DNA of 64,000 nt from a bacterium (GCA_030427205.1 JAUHXC010000022.1:1-64000); one strand, 5' to 3'. Numbered from the stretch's first letter, positions 24,574 to 33,492 are shown. The notes: generated from the letters alone by a model not told the origin. Translations and numbers: made by a program.

Positions 24574-27222
24574 ATGACGAAGCGATGGATCGAATACATG
24601 GTGGTGGGGGCGGCGTGCGCCGCGACCGGGTGCGAAGGTGCGCTCGAGCCGCCGACCGGCGAGGCCACGGCGACGCTCGAGGGGCGCATCGACGCCGACT
24701 CGGGCAACCAGCACAGCGGGGTCTTCGCCGTGCGCGGCCCGGGGATCGCGGCCGACTCGGTGGTGGCGATCACCGTCGACAGCGAGGTGATCGGCGAGGC
24801 CGAGGTGCGCGACGGTCTCTTCCGCCTCGACGATCTGCCGCCGATGGCCGAGCCCTTCTTCGTCGAGGCCCGCAGCGCCGGTGAGGCGACCGGCCGCGCG
24901 CTCGTGGCCCTGGGCGCGCCCGAAGGCGAGCTGACGCGGGTGATGCCGATCAGCGCCGAGACCACCGCCGAGGCCGAGGCCTTCGCCGCGTTGCGCGCGG
25001 CCGGCGAGGCGGTCGACCCGATCGCGTTGACGCTGGCGATCTCCCACGAGCTGGCGGCGACCGCCGACGCGCAGGCCATGGCCGCTGCGGCCGGCGCGGC
25101 GCAGGTGGCCGAGCGGGCGGCGCTGGCGGCGCACGGCGGCATGCAGCTGACGGCCGACGCGATGGCCGAGGCGCGGGCCCGCGCGTTCGAGCGGCTGGTC
25201 GAGGCGCTGCACGGCGCCGAGAGCGAGGCCGACGAGGCGGCCGCGTGGGCCGACTTCCACGGTGAGGCGGCCCTGGCGCTGCAGGCGGCGCTGCAAGCGG
25301 ACGCCGAGGCGCGGGCCGACGCTGCGGCGGCGGCCGGCTTCGCGTTGTCCGGCGCGCTGGAGGGGCAGGCGGGCTTCGCGGCGGCGATCGCGTTGGCCGG
25401 CGAGACCTCGGCCCGGGCCGAGCAGGCGGTCATCGACGCCATCGCCGGCGGCGACGCCGGGCTGCGCGCGGCGGCCGACGGGGCGTTCGAGGCGTACTTC
25501 CAGGCGGTCGCCGGCGCGCGCACCGTCGCGGACGTGCAGGCGGCGCACGACGGCCTGATCGCGGCGCTGGCCGGGGCCGAAGGGCAGGGGGCGTCGCTGA
25601 TCGAGCTGGCCGCCGAGCGCGAGGGCATCGCGCTGTCGGCGATCGAGAGCGCGTGGATGGCCGCGACGCAGATCACCGTCGATACCCGGGCCGCGCTGGC
25701 CGCGCAGGCGGGTGACGCGGCGCTGACCGGCGAGCTCTACGCCGGTCTGCGTGCCCGGGTCCACGGCGAGCTGAGCGCGACGCTGGGGCTGCTCGCTTCG
25801 CCGGCGTTCGTCGAGATGTTGACCGAGGTCGTGGTCGCCGGCGCGGTGCTGCCCAGCCCGACGCTGGTCGAAGGCGCCGGCGAGGGCGAGGTCGGCGGCG
25901 AGGTCGGCGGCGAAGGCGAGGGCGAGGGCGAGCCGGTGATCGAGCCCGGGCTGGTGCTCGAGGCGGTCATCGAAGGCGGCGCGGCGGCGCAGGCCGGGGC
26001 CGAGGCCCTGGTCGACGACCTGCGGGCGCGCGTCGAAGGTGACGCCGCGCGCCTGGTGGCGGTCGCCGCCGACGGCCGGGCCCGGATCATCGCCGAGGGC
26101 GAGGTCGTCGGCGAGATGGCGCAGGTCGAGCTGCCCGCCGGGGCGTTCGACGGGCTGGTCGTACTGCAGGTGCTCGCCGAGGGCGAGGTCGTCGCCGCCA
26201 CGGTGGTGCCCGAGCTGTCCGGCGCACCCGAAGGCGAGGCGCCGGCGCTGCCGCCGATGTCGGCCGAGTCGACCGTCGAAGCGCTCGTCGCGCTGCAGGC
26301 GGCGGCCGAGGGGCATCTCGACCTGGCGTTCGCGCAGCGCATGATCGACGACGCCACCGCCACCGCGGCCATGGCCGAGGGCGAGATCGAGGCGCTGGGC
26401 ATGGCGCTGTGGACCGCGCAGTCGACCTTCATCGATGGGGTGCAGGCCGACGGCGAGCGGGTGGCCGAGACGGGCGCCGACGCCAGCGCCCGGCTCATGG
26501 CCGAGATGGCCGTCGCCGCGGCGTCGGGTCAGGCGGCCGCCGCCGAGGCCCAGGCGCGCTTCGAGGCGCAGCTGCAGGCGAGCATCACCGCGGCCACCGG
26601 CGCCGGCGAGCAGGCGCAGGCCGACGCGATGGCCGAGGCCAGCGCGGCCTTCGCGGCGACCGTGGACGCGCTCACCGAGGGTCGGGCGCAGATCACCGCG
26701 GCGGCCGCCGAGGCCCAGGCCCGGCTGACCGCGTCGGCCCAGGTGGCCGCCGAGCTGCAGGCCGAGCTGCAGGCCGAGGGGCGGGCCCACGCCGACGCGG
26801 CGGCCGCGGCCTTCGAAGAGCACGCCGACGCCATCCGCGCGGCGGCCGATCCCGCGGCCGTCGTCGCGGCCGGCGCCGAGCTGCGGGCGACGCTGGTCGG
26901 TGAGGTGGACGGCATCGCCGCCGAGCTGGTCGCCGCCGCGCGGCTGGACGTCATCTCCCGGGCGGTCGTCGAGGGGGCCATCGAGGCCATCGAACAGGCC
27001 GAAGGCCGCTTGCAGGGTCAGCTCGAACTCGCGGTCGCGCTCGGCTTCGACGGCCGGCTGAACATCGACGAGACCGCCGAGGCCACGGCCGCAGCCTTCG
27101 CCGACTTCGACGCCCGGGTGCAGGCGGCGGTCGAGACCATGGCGCGGGCGCCCGGCTTCGAGGGACAAGCGCAGGCCGTCGCCGCGCTGTGGACGGCGAC
27201 CAGCGTCACCGCCCCCGAGTGA
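24574..27222 (+). CDS. Very Ala/Glu-rich lipoprotein with internal duplication
   Basis: 882 aa from the ATG at 24574. A short signal with lipobox ATGC (Cys20) predicts lipid anchoring. A beta-like segment (RIDADSGNQHSGVFAVRGPG) is followed by a long alanine-rich, probably alpha-helical stretch. Near residue 430 a Gly/Glu spacer (GEGEVGGEVGGEGEGEGEP) separates a second copy of the same plan: AVAADGRARIIAEGEVVGEM, then LPPMSAESTVEALVALQAAA echoing the earlier RVMPISAETTAEAEAFAALR. So the protein is an ancient tandem duplication of a strand-plus-helical-rod unit, suited to an extended surface or periplasm-spanning rod. No family recognised. A longer start at 24499 would lack a signal peptide and begin upstream of the leader hairpin. 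Confidence 0.8.
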   Translation: MTKRWIEYMVVGAACAATGCEGALEPPTGEATATLEGRIDADSGNQHSGVFAVRGPGIAADSVVAITVDSEVIGEAEVRDGLFRLDDLPPMAEPFFVEARSAGEATGRALVALGAPEGELTRVMPISAETTAEAEAFAALRAAGEAVDPIALTLAISHELAATADAQAMAAAAGAAQVAERAALAAHGGMQLTADAMAEARARAFERLVEALHGAESEADEAAAWADFHGEAALALQAALQADAEARADAAAAAGFALSGALEGQAGFAAAIALAGETSARAEQAVIDAIAGGDAGLRAAADGAFEAYFQAVAGARTVADVQAAHDGLIAALAGAEGQGASLIELAAEREGIALSAIESAWMAATQITVDTRAALAAQAGDAALTGELYAGLRARVHGELSATLGLLASPAFVEMLTEVVVAGAVLPSPTLVEGAGEGEVGGEVGGEGEGEGEPVIEPGLVLEAVIEGGAAAQAGAEALVDDLRARVEGDAARLVAVAADGRARIIAEGEVVGEMAQVELPAGAFDGLVVLQVLAEGEVVAATVVPELSGAPEGEAPALPPMSAESTVEALVALQAAAEGHLDLAFAQRMIDDATATAAMAEGEIEALGMALWTAQSTFIDGVQADGERVAETGADASARLMAEMAVAAASGQAAAAEAQARFEAQLQASITAATGAGEQAQADAMAEASAAFAATVDALTEGRAQITAAAAEAQARLTASAQVAAELQAELQAEGRAHADAAAAAFEEHADAIRAAADPAAVVAAGAELRATLVGEVDGIAAELVAAARLDVISRAVVEGAIEAIEQAEGRLQGQLELAVALGFDGRLNIDETAEATAAAFADFDARVQAAVETMARAPGFEGQAQAVAALWTATSVTAPE

Positions 27223-27234
27223 GCCGGCCAGCCG

Positions 27235-27858
27235 TCAGAACGACTCGACCGTGTAGCGCCACGCCTTCATCGTCGGCGACCAGTGATCGACGCTCCAGCC
27301 GATCTTGCGCTTGAGCTGCTGCACGAACGCCCGCCGCCCGCCGAGCTTGGACCACACCGCCGGCAGGAAAGTCCCCCGGCGCCCGCCATCCTCCAGGATC
27401 AGCCCGTCGGTGCCCGGCTCGAGCCGATCGAGCAGCGCCTGCTCGTCGTCGGCGGCCATCGGCTCGGGCACGCCGAGCACCGCGATCTTCACCGCGCAGT
27501 CGATCCACTCCGCCGGGGTCAGCGCCTGAAAGCGCGTATCGCGAAACGCGGCGCCGAAGGCGTTGGCCGCCACGTCGTTGGCCAGCGGGCGATAGGCCTC
27601 GAGCCGCCCGACGCAGCCGCGCAGCGTGCCGTCGCGCCGGCGCAGGGTCACGAAGCTCGCGCCGGGGGCCTGCAGCAGCAGCGGCAATCCGTCGAGCTCG
27701 GGCAGCCGGGGCTTGCCCGAGTCGAGGCCGCACGCGATCGACGCCGAGGCGATGTTGCGCAGCAGCCGCCGCGTGCGGTCGTCGAATCGCTGCGGGGTCG
27801 TATCGGCCGCCTCCGCCGCCTCGAACTCATCGAGTACGTCGTCGTGCTCGCCCATCAC
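27235..27858 (-). CDS. amrA: AmmeMemoRadiSam system protein A (AMMECR1 domain)
   Basis: 207 aa. The AMMECR1 domain occupies most of the protein: SFVTLRRRDGTLRGCVGRLEAYRPL contains the hallmark LRGC-G motif, followed by ANAFGAAFRDTRFQALTPAEW and LEPGTDGLILEDGGRRGTFLPAVW. Its start overlaps the stop of the Memo-family gene as ATGA (27855-27858), and the matching radical SAM gene lies divergently just beyond, completing the triad. The triad is widespread in bacteria and archaea, but its substrate is unsettled. The 3' end converges on the Ala-rich lipoprotein gene, 12 bp away. Confidence 0.93.
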   Translation of the reverse strand: MMGEHDDVLDEFEAAEAADTTPQRFDDRTRRLLRNIASASIACGLDSGKPRLPELDGLPLLLQAPGASFVTLRRRDGTLRGCVGRLEAYRPLANDVAANAFGAAFRDTRFQALTPAEWIDCAVKIAVLGVPEPMAADDEQALLDRLEPGTDGLILEDGGRRGTFLPAVWSKLGGRRAFVQQLKRKIGWSVDHWSPTMKAWRYTVESF

Positions 27859-28676
27859 GCTGCCTCCTCATCGCCGGTGTGCACCACGAACGCCCCGTAG
27901 CCGACGACCCGATCCCGGTCGCCCGCCGTATCACCCGAATTGCGCAGATCGACCGCGCGCACCGACAGCCCGCGCCGGGCGCCGAGCGCCAGCAAACCGC
28001 GGATGGGCACCCGCCCGCAGGCCGTCTCGTACTCCAGCGCCGGCCCGTCGAGGCGCTCGATCGCCGCGGCGGTCTGCCGATCGAGCGCCGTGGCCGCGTC
28101 GTAGTCGAGGAAGTGGCTCAGATCGCTCGAGATCACGACGCGCGTCTCGGGCCCGCCCCACAGGCGATCGAGCACCTCGGCCACTTGGGCGTCGGTCGCC
28201 GCGCCCACCGCGAACGGCACCAGCGAGAACGCGCCGAGCACCGTCTGCAGGAAGGGCAGCTGCACCTCGAGCGCGTGCTCGAGCGCGTGCGCCCGGTCGT
28301 CGAAGACCACCTGCGGCAGATCGGCCACCGCCTGCAGCGCCGCCCGGTCGATGGGCACGGCGCCGAGCGGGCCGGCGAACGCGTCGACGGTCGGCGCCGC
28401 GAGCCCGCGCACCGGATGGCGATGGGCGGGGCCGAGCAGGATCACCCGCTCGACCCGGCCGCGCAGGGCCTGCCAATGGGCGTAGGCGGTGCCGGCGATG
28501 GGCCCCGAGTAGACATAGCCCGCGTGGGGCGCGATCAGCGCCTTGGGCGGCGTCGACGGCGGGGCCCCGACGCGCCGGGCGCCGGTGTCGAGGTGGGCGG
28601 AGACGGCCGCGGCGAGGCGGCGGGCGTCTGCGGGGTAGAACCGACCGGCCATCGCCGGTGGTCGAGCGCGGGTCAT
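27855..28676 (-). CDS. amrB: AmmeMemoRadiSam system protein B (Memo family)
   Basis: 273 aa, typical length. Memo proteins have the fold of class III extradiol dioxygenases, with His-rich putative metal sites. Here the start is RPPAMAGRFYPADARRLAAA, then LIAPHAGYVYSGPIAGTAYA, ILLGPAHRHPVRG, DDRAHALEHALEVQLPFLQ and VISSDLSHFLDYDAA, giving the conserved His residues of the family. It is translated just before the AMMECR1 gene through an ATGA overlap. A small hairpin (28695-28712) lies just upstream of its ribosome-binding site GAGGAG. Function within the system is not known. Confidence 0.94.
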   Translation of the reverse strand: MTRARPPAMAGRFYPADARRLAAAVSAHLDTGARRVGAPPSTPPKALIAPHAGYVYSGPIAGTAYAHWQALRGRVERVILLGPAHRHPVRGLAAPTVDAFAGPLGAVPIDRAALQAVADLPQVVFDDRAHALEHALEVQLPFLQTVLGAFSLVPFAVGAATDAQVAEVLDRLWGGPETRVVISSDLSHFLDYDAATALDRQTAAAIERLDGPALEYETACGRVPIRGLLALGARRGLSVRAVDLRNSGDTAGDRDRVVGYGAFVVHTGDEEAA

Positions 28677-28809
28677 GGAGCTCCTCTCGATCTTCCGTCA
28701 CGAAAATGACGGGGCGGAGGGGGTCTTGGCAAGGGCAAAGCCGACGCGGCATCACGCCGGAGGCCGAGCGACGATTGACCGGGCGGGCCGCCTCTGGTCG
28801 AATCGAGGC
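28677..28809. promoter_or_regulatory. Divergent promoter region of the AmmeMemoRadiSam locus, with hairpin
   Basis: This 133-bp gap separates the Memo-family gene from the radical SAM gene if the latter starts at 28810. CCGTCA (28695-28700) and TGACGG (28707-28712) form a 6-bp stem around an A-rich loop, in the leader of the Memo gene close to its Shine-Dalgarno sequence. Confidence 0.45.
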
Positions 28810-29955
28810 GTGCCCCGACCGACCGACCGACCGCCGACGCCGCCGGCCACCTGGCCCACGCGCCACTGGACCGCGTTGGACGACGGCCGGGTGCGCTGCG
28901 ACGTCTGCCCGCGCCATTGCGCGCTGCGCGACGGTCAGCGGGGGCTGTGCTTCGTGCGGCGCAATCACGGCGGGCGGGTGGTGCTGACCACCTACGGCCG
29001 CTCGAGCGGCTACTGCATCGACCCCATAGAGAAGAAGCCGCTCAACCACTTTCTGCCGGGCACCCCGGTGCTCTCGTTCGGCACCGCCGGCTGCAACCTC
29101 ACCTGCAGCTTCTGTCAGAATCACGACATCTCGAAGTCCCGGCGCATGGACACCCTGCAGCAGACGGCGATGCCGGCGACCATCGCCGCCGCCGCCGAGG
29201 CGCTGGGCTGCCGCAGCGTCGCCTTCACCTATAACGACCCGGTGATCTTCCTCGAATACGCCCGCGACGCGGCCATCGCCTGCCGCGCGCGGGGGGTGCG
29301 CACGGTGGCGGTGACGGCGGGCTACGTGACCCCCGCGGCCCGGCGCGACTTCTTCGAGCACATCGACGCGGCCAACGTCGACCTCAAGGGCTTCACCGAG
29401 CGCTTCTATCAAAAGCTGTGCACCGGCGCGCTCGCGGCGGTGCTCGACACCCTCAAGTACCTGCGCGACGAGACCGACGTCTGGGTCGAGATCACGACCT
29501 TGCTCATCCCCGGCCAGAACGACGGCGAGCGCGAGCTGAGCGAACTCGCCGCGTGGATCGCCACCGAGATGGGCCCCGACGTGCCGCTGCACTTCAGCGC
29601 GTTTCACCCCGATCACCGCATGCTCGATACGCCGCGGACCCCCGCCGCGACTTTGCAGGCGGCGCGGCGCATCGCGCGCGAACACGGCCTGCGCTACGTC
29701 TACACCGGCAACGTGCGCGACGAGGCGGGCCAGAGCACCCGCTGCCACGGCTGCGACGCGCTGCTCGTCGGCCGCGACTGGTATACGCTCACCGGCTGGG
29801 GCCTCGACGCCGCCGGGCGCTGCCAGCGCTGCCGGACCCCCTGCGCCGGTGTCTTCGACCCGCTGCCCGGCACATGGGGCGCGCGCCGCCAGCCGGTCCG
29901 CCTCGATCGGTTCGCGCAGCGCCGGCCCCGGACCGAGACCCGAGGAGAGTCTTGA
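28810..29955 (+). CDS. amrS: AmmeMemoRadiSam system radical SAM enzyme
   Basis: 381 aa from the GTG at 28810. The radical SAM cluster motif is CNLTCSFCQN (CxxxCxxC), preceded by an N-terminal Cys-rich element CDVCPRHCALRDGQRGLCFV, as usual in this family. GKP-type loop IDPIEKKPLNHFLPGTPVLS and later segments VAFTYNDPVIFLEYARD, VNVDLKGFTERFY-like and LIPGQNDGERELSELA fit the family. A C-terminal zinc-like cluster CHGCDALLVGRDWY...CQRCRTPC closes the protein. An in-frame ATG at 28675 would overlap the divergent Memo start and is disfavoured. The stop codon touches the left end of the palindromic element at 29955-30117. Confidence 0.93.
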   Translation: MPRPTDRPPTPPATWPTRHWTALDDGRVRCDVCPRHCALRDGQRGLCFVRRNHGGRVVLTTYGRSSGYCIDPIEKKPLNHFLPGTPVLSFGTAGCNLTCSFCQNHDISKSRRMDTLQQTAMPATIAAAAEALGCRSVAFTYNDPVIFLEYARDAAIACRARGVRTVAVTAGYVTPAARRDFFEHIDAANVDLKGFTERFYQKLCTGALAAVLDTLKYLRDETDVWVEITTLLIPGQNDGERELSELAAWIATEMGPDVPLHFSAFHPDHRMLDTPRTPAATLQAARRIAREHGLRYVYTGNVRDEAGQSTRCHGCDALLVGRDWYTLTGWGLDAAGRCQRCRTPCAGVFDPLPGTWGARRQPVRLDRFAQRRPRTETRGES

Positions 29956-30117
29956 GAGCTTTCCCACAAACTCTGGCGCTTCGCCCAGCACCGTCCCGAA
30001 CGGCGAATTTCGGCGTCCCTCAGGCTCGGAATACTCGGAGTATTCCTGCGCCTTCGCTCCTTGAACTCACCGTCCGGTCCGGCACTGTGCTCGACCATAG
30101 TTTGTGGGCAAGCTCTT
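29955..30117. repeat. Imperfect palindromic element, MITE-like
   Basis: Outer arms AGAGCTTTCCCACAAACT (29955-29972) and AGTTTGTGGGCAAGCTCT (30099-30116) are inverted repeats with one mismatch. At the middle, GGAATACTC (30028-30036) and GAGTATTCC (30038-30046) are a perfect 9-bp inverted repeat around one base. Both pairs share nearly the same centre (30036-30037), and the sequence between them shows patchy complementarity. A single 163-bp cruciform-like unit is therefore likely. It touches the radical SAM stop codon on the left and supplies the start region of the next gene on the right. It encodes no supported protein. Confidence 0.7.
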
Positions 30118-31039
30118 GAACGTCGACCCGATCATCCACGCCATCGTCCGCGAGACCGCCCGCCTGATCATCGAGCTGGCCACCGTCGACGGGCAGCGGG
30201 CGCAGCTGGCCGACGTCACCGATCGCCTGTTCCTCGAGCTGGTCTCGACCCTGCGCGCCCGCGAGGTCAGCGGCAAGGTCATCGCCGACATGCTCGGCAT
30301 GGCGCTGCGCAGCTATCAGGCGAAGGTCCGCCGCCTCTCGGAGAGCGCGTCGGCCCGCCGGCGCACGCTGTGGGAGGCGGTGCTCGATCACATCCGCGAC
30401 GAGGTGCGCATCAGCCGGGCCGACGTGCTCTATCGCTTCCGCTACGACGACGAGGCCATCGTGCGCGGGGTGCTCAACGACCTCGTCGAGAGCGGGCTGG
30501 TCTATCGCACGGGCCGGGCCGGAGCGACGACCTATCGCATCGCCGAGGCCGCCCGGGACGGCGGGCCCACCGGCGAAGACCAGCTCGTGCGGCTCGCGGT
30601 GCACCGCCACGGGCCCATCGACCGCGCTGGCCTCGTCGCGCGGCTGGCTCTCGAACCGGCGCGGATCGACGCCGCGATCGAGCGGCTGCACGCCGCCGGA
30701 CGCATCGAAGAGACCGCCGACGGCTGGCGCTGCGAGCGCATGGTGCTGCCCTCCGACGCCGCTGGCGGGCCGGGCGCGGCGATGGTCGATCATGTACAGG
30801 CGATGGTCGATACGGTCTGCGCCCGCCTGCGCGGGCAGCCCGGCGGCGGCAGCACCTTCGTCTTCGATGTGCCCGCGGGCGGGTCGGAGGCCGAGGCTGT
30901 GGCCGCCCTCTTCGCCGAGATGCGCGACCGCTTCGGCGCGCTGCGGGCGCAGGTCGAAGCCCATGGCGCCGACGACGGCCCGCGCAGCCGGGTGACGGTC
31001 TACATGGGGCACTCGGCCCGCGCGGCGCTCGACGACTGA
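30104..31039 (+). CDS. Winged-helix transcriptional regulator-like protein
   Basis: 311 aa from the GTG at 30104, though a TTG at 30116 in the same frame is an alternative because the first codons lie in the palindromic element. The N-terminal region (LSTLRAREVSGKVIADMLGM with KVRRLSESASARRRTLWEAV) looks like a helix-turn-helix followed by a winged helix (RISRADVLYRF...VVRGVLNDLVESGLVYRTGR), and a second winged-helix-like segment occurs at GPIDRAGLVARLALEPARIDAA. The C-terminal about 80 residues are a separate alpha/beta domain. No ligand or target is known. It stands between the AmmeMemoRadiSam locus and a monooxygenase gene. Confidence 0.72.
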   Translation: MGKLLNVDPIIHAIVRETARLIIELATVDGQRAQLADVTDRLFLELVSTLRAREVSGKVIADMLGMALRSYQAKVRRLSESASARRRTLWEAVLDHIRDEVRISRADVLYRFRYDDEAIVRGVLNDLVESGLVYRTGRAGATTYRIAEAARDGGPTGEDQLVRLAVHRHGPIDRAGLVARLALEPARIDAAIERLHAAGRIEETADGWRCERMVLPSDAAGGPGAAMVDHVQAMVDTVCARLRGQPGGGSTFVFDVPAGGSEAEAVAALFAEMRDRFGALRAQVEAHGADDGPRSRVTVYMGHSARAALDD

Positions 31040-31129
31040 CGCCCGAGCCCCGCCCCCGACCGCCCGGTGCCCTGACCGGCGGGTCGAGTGCGGTTGACCG
31101 ACAGCCGCTCAGCGCCCATGCTCGGGGGC

Positions 31130-32644
31130 ATGCATACGGCCCCATCTGCCCCGATCACCGCCGGTGAGTCCGCCCCCGAGCGGGTCGAGTTCGCTGTCAT
31201 CGGCAGCGGCTTCAGCGGCATGGGCATCGCCATCGCGTTGCAGCGGGCGGGGCTGGACGACCTCGTCATCCTCGAGCGCGGGCCGACCCTCGGTGGCACC
31301 TGGCGGGACAATATCTATCCCGGCTGCGGGTGCGACGTGCCCTCGCACATCTACAGCTTCTCGTTCGAGCAGAACCCCGACTGGAGCCGCAGCTTCGCCC
31401 TGCAGCCGGAGATCCAGGCCTACCTGCAGGGCTGCGCCGATCGCTATCGCCTGCGGCCGTACTTCCGCTTCGGCTGCGAGGTCGTCGAGGCCCGCTTCGA
31501 CGATGGGCGCTGGCACATCCGGGCCGCCGACGGGCGCCGCTTCGAGGCGCGCTACGCGATCTTCGGCATCGGCGGCCTCAAGGACCCGCGCTACGCGCCC
31601 ATCCCCGGGCGCGAGACCTTCGAAGGCATCAGCCTGCACTCCGCCCGCTGGGATCCCGCCGTCGACCTGGCTGGCAAACGGGTCGGCCTCATCGGCACCG
31701 GCGCCAGCGCGATCCAGCTCGGCCCGGCCATCGCCGCCGACGTCGGACACATGACGATCTTCCAGCGTACGCCGCCGTGGATCCTGCCGCGCAACGACAG
31801 GGCCCACGGGCCGCTGACCCGGGCGTTGATGCGGGTGCCGGGCCTGCTGCGCCTCAAGCGCAGCCTCATGTACCTGTACTGGGAGCTGCGCCACCCGGTC
31901 GTCTTCGACCGGCCCGGGCGTATCGCCGGCGTGATCGAGCGCCTGGCCCGGCGCCACATCCGCCGCGCGCTGCCCGACCCCGAGCTGGCCCGCAAGGCGA
32001 CGCCCGACTATCGCATCGGCTGCAAGCGCATCCTGCTCAGCGATGACTGGTATCCCACGCTCGCCCGACCGGATGTCGACCTCGAAGACACGGCCATCGC
32101 CCGCATCGTGCCCCGTGGGGTCGAGCTGAGCGACGGGCGCACCGTCGAGCTCGACGCGCTGGCGTGGTGCACCGGATTCACCGTCGACCAGCCGTTGGGC
32201 GGCATGGCGGTGTACGGCCGCGACGGCGTCGCCCTGAGCGATTATTGGGGCGACCGGCCGCGGGCGCACCTGGGCATCACCGTGCCCGGGTTCCCCAACC
32301 TCTTCCTGATGCTCGGCCCCAATACCGCGCTGGGGCACAACTCGGTGCTGTTCATGATCGAGGCCCAGATCGGCTACATCATGCGGGCCATCCGCCACGT
32401 GCGCGGGCGCAAGCTGGGCTGGCTCGACGTGCGGCCCGAGGCGGTCGAGGCCTTCGTCGAAGCCATCGATCGCGACAGCGCCGACACCGTCTGGCAGAGC
32501 GGCTGCGAGAGCTGGTACCTCGGCGCCGAGCACGTCAACTTCACCCTGTGGCCGGGCACGACGCTGTCGTATCGCCGCGCCACCCGACGCTTCGACCCCG
32601 CGTTGCACGTCTTCGCCGAGGGACACACCGGAGGAGCCCGATGA
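31130..32644 (+). CDS. Flavin-containing Baeyer-Villiger-type monooxygenase
   Basis: 504 aa from the ATG at 31130 (ATG at 31118 or GTG at 31088 are also in frame). FAD-binding GxGxxG is VIGSGFSGMGIA, followed by ERGPTLGGTWRDNIYPGCGC and DVPSHIYSFSF, typical of this family. The Baeyer-Villiger fingerprint FxGxxxHxxxWD is present as FEGISLHSARWD, and the NADPH Rossmann motif as GLIGTGASAIQL. It should insert oxygen into ketones or oxidise N/S centres using NADPH and O2. Its stop overlaps the start of a lipoprotein gene by ATGA (32641-32644). Substrate unknown. Confidence 0.92.
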   Translation: MHTAPSAPITAGESAPERVEFAVIGSGFSGMGIAIALQRAGLDDLVILERGPTLGGTWRDNIYPGCGCDVPSHIYSFSFEQNPDWSRSFALQPEIQAYLQGCADRYRLRPYFRFGCEVVEARFDDGRWHIRAADGRRFEARYAIFGIGGLKDPRYAPIPGRETFEGISLHSARWDPAVDLAGKRVGLIGTGASAIQLGPAIAADVGHMTIFQRTPPWILPRNDRAHGPLTRALMRVPGLLRLKRSLMYLYWELRHPVVFDRPGRIAGVIERLARRHIRRALPDPELARKATPDYRIGCKRILLSDDWYPTLARPDVDLEDTAIARIVPRGVELSDGRTVELDALAWCTGFTVDQPLGGMAVYGRDGVALSDYWGDRPRAHLGITVPGFPNLFLMLGPNTALGHNSVLFMIEAQIGYIMRAIRHVRGRKLGWLDVRPEAVEAFVEAIDRDSADTVWQSGCESWYLGAEHVNFTLWPGTTLSYRRATRRFDPALHVFAEGHTGGAR

Positions 32645-33375
32645 TCGTACGCCTCACCTGGGCTTTCGCCGGCGCCCTCACGCTCGCCTGCGGCGGCGCG
32701 CCGCCCGCCGAGAAACGCACCATCAGTGATCCGGTGCCCAACGTCTCGCTCACCGAGCGCGAGAGCGGCGTCGAGCCCGAGGTGATCCCGCCCGGCGCGG
32801 CCCCCAAGACCGGCGGCATCAGCGATCCCATCCAGCCGGGCCCGATGACCGAGACCACCCCGCCACCGGGCGAGGGCGCGCCGCCGTCCACCGCGCAGCT
32901 GGGCGGCGCCGACTCGACCGCGACGCCGTGCGCCGCCGACGATGATAACTGCCGCATCGAGCGCCTGGGCGACGTGCGCCTGGGTTGGCTGCGCGAAGGC
33001 ATGCCCCGGGCCGATGTCATCGCGAAGCTCGGGGAGCCCGCCGAGGTCGAGAAGCCCTGGGAGGAAGGCGCCACCGGCGAGTGGGTCTCCGAGAACCGCT
33101 GGCCGAAAGCGGGGGTCAGCATCCTGTTCTCGGCCAACAGCGAAGGCGGATCGCAGACCGCGCGCGGCATCACCGTGCGCGCCCCGTTCGCCGAGAAGAC
33201 CGACCGCGGCGTCGGCATCGGCAGCAGCGAAGCCGAGGTGCGCGCGGCCTACGCCGGCACCTTCGACCCGCGGCCGTCGGGGCTCGTCGCCGGCAGCGTC
33301 TACGGCGGAGTCTTCTTCGACTTCGACGACGCGGGGCGGGTGGTGAGCATCTTCATCGGGCCCGGCGCCGAGTAG
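32641..33375 (+). CDS. Lipoprotein with SmpA/OmlA-like repeats
   Basis: 244 aa, starting in an ATGA overlap with the monooxygenase. The signal peptide ends at lipobox TLACG (Cys17). A Pro/Gly-rich, Thr/Glu-rich linker follows to about residue 90. The C-terminal domain contains RLGWLREGMPRADVIAKLGE and later GVGIGSSEAEVRAAYAGTF, two copies of a G-hxxGxxxxxVxxxxG pattern resembling SmpA/BamE-type and similar small outer-membrane folds. Function unknown. The translational coupling with a flavin monooxygenase is unusual for a lipoprotein and may mean the pair is exported-product related. Confidence 0.8.
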   Translation: MIVRLTWAFAGALTLACGGAPPAEKRTISDPVPNVSLTERESGVEPEVIPPGAAPKTGGISDPIQPGPMTETTPPPGEGAPPSTAQLGGADSTATPCAADDDNCRIERLGDVRLGWLREGMPRADVIAKLGEPAEVEKPWEEGATGEWVSENRWPKAGVSILFSANSEGGSQTARGITVRAPFAEKTDRGVGIGSSEAEVRAAYAGTFDPRPSGLVAGSVYGGVFFDFDDAGRVVSIFIGPGAE

Positions 33376-33492
33376 CCGGCCCGCGGCATCGACAGCGTCG
33401 ACCCCGTCGGCGCCGACGGTGCACGGCATGCGTGCCCATGGCGCCCATGCCATGCTGCGCGGTGACGCCCGGCGCCCCGAATGGGAGGCCCC

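Noticed and set aside
24457..27168. About 900-codon open frame antisense to the Ala-rich lipoprotein gene.
   Set aside because: Its His/Arg/Gly-rich product is the mirror of a GC-rich Ala/Glu gene. The plus strand has a lipobox, an internal duplication and a leader.
28675..28809. Longer N-terminus for the radical SAM enzyme.
   Set aside because: The ATG at 28675 would overlap the divergent Memo gene start and remove any promoter gap; the extra residues are not family-like.
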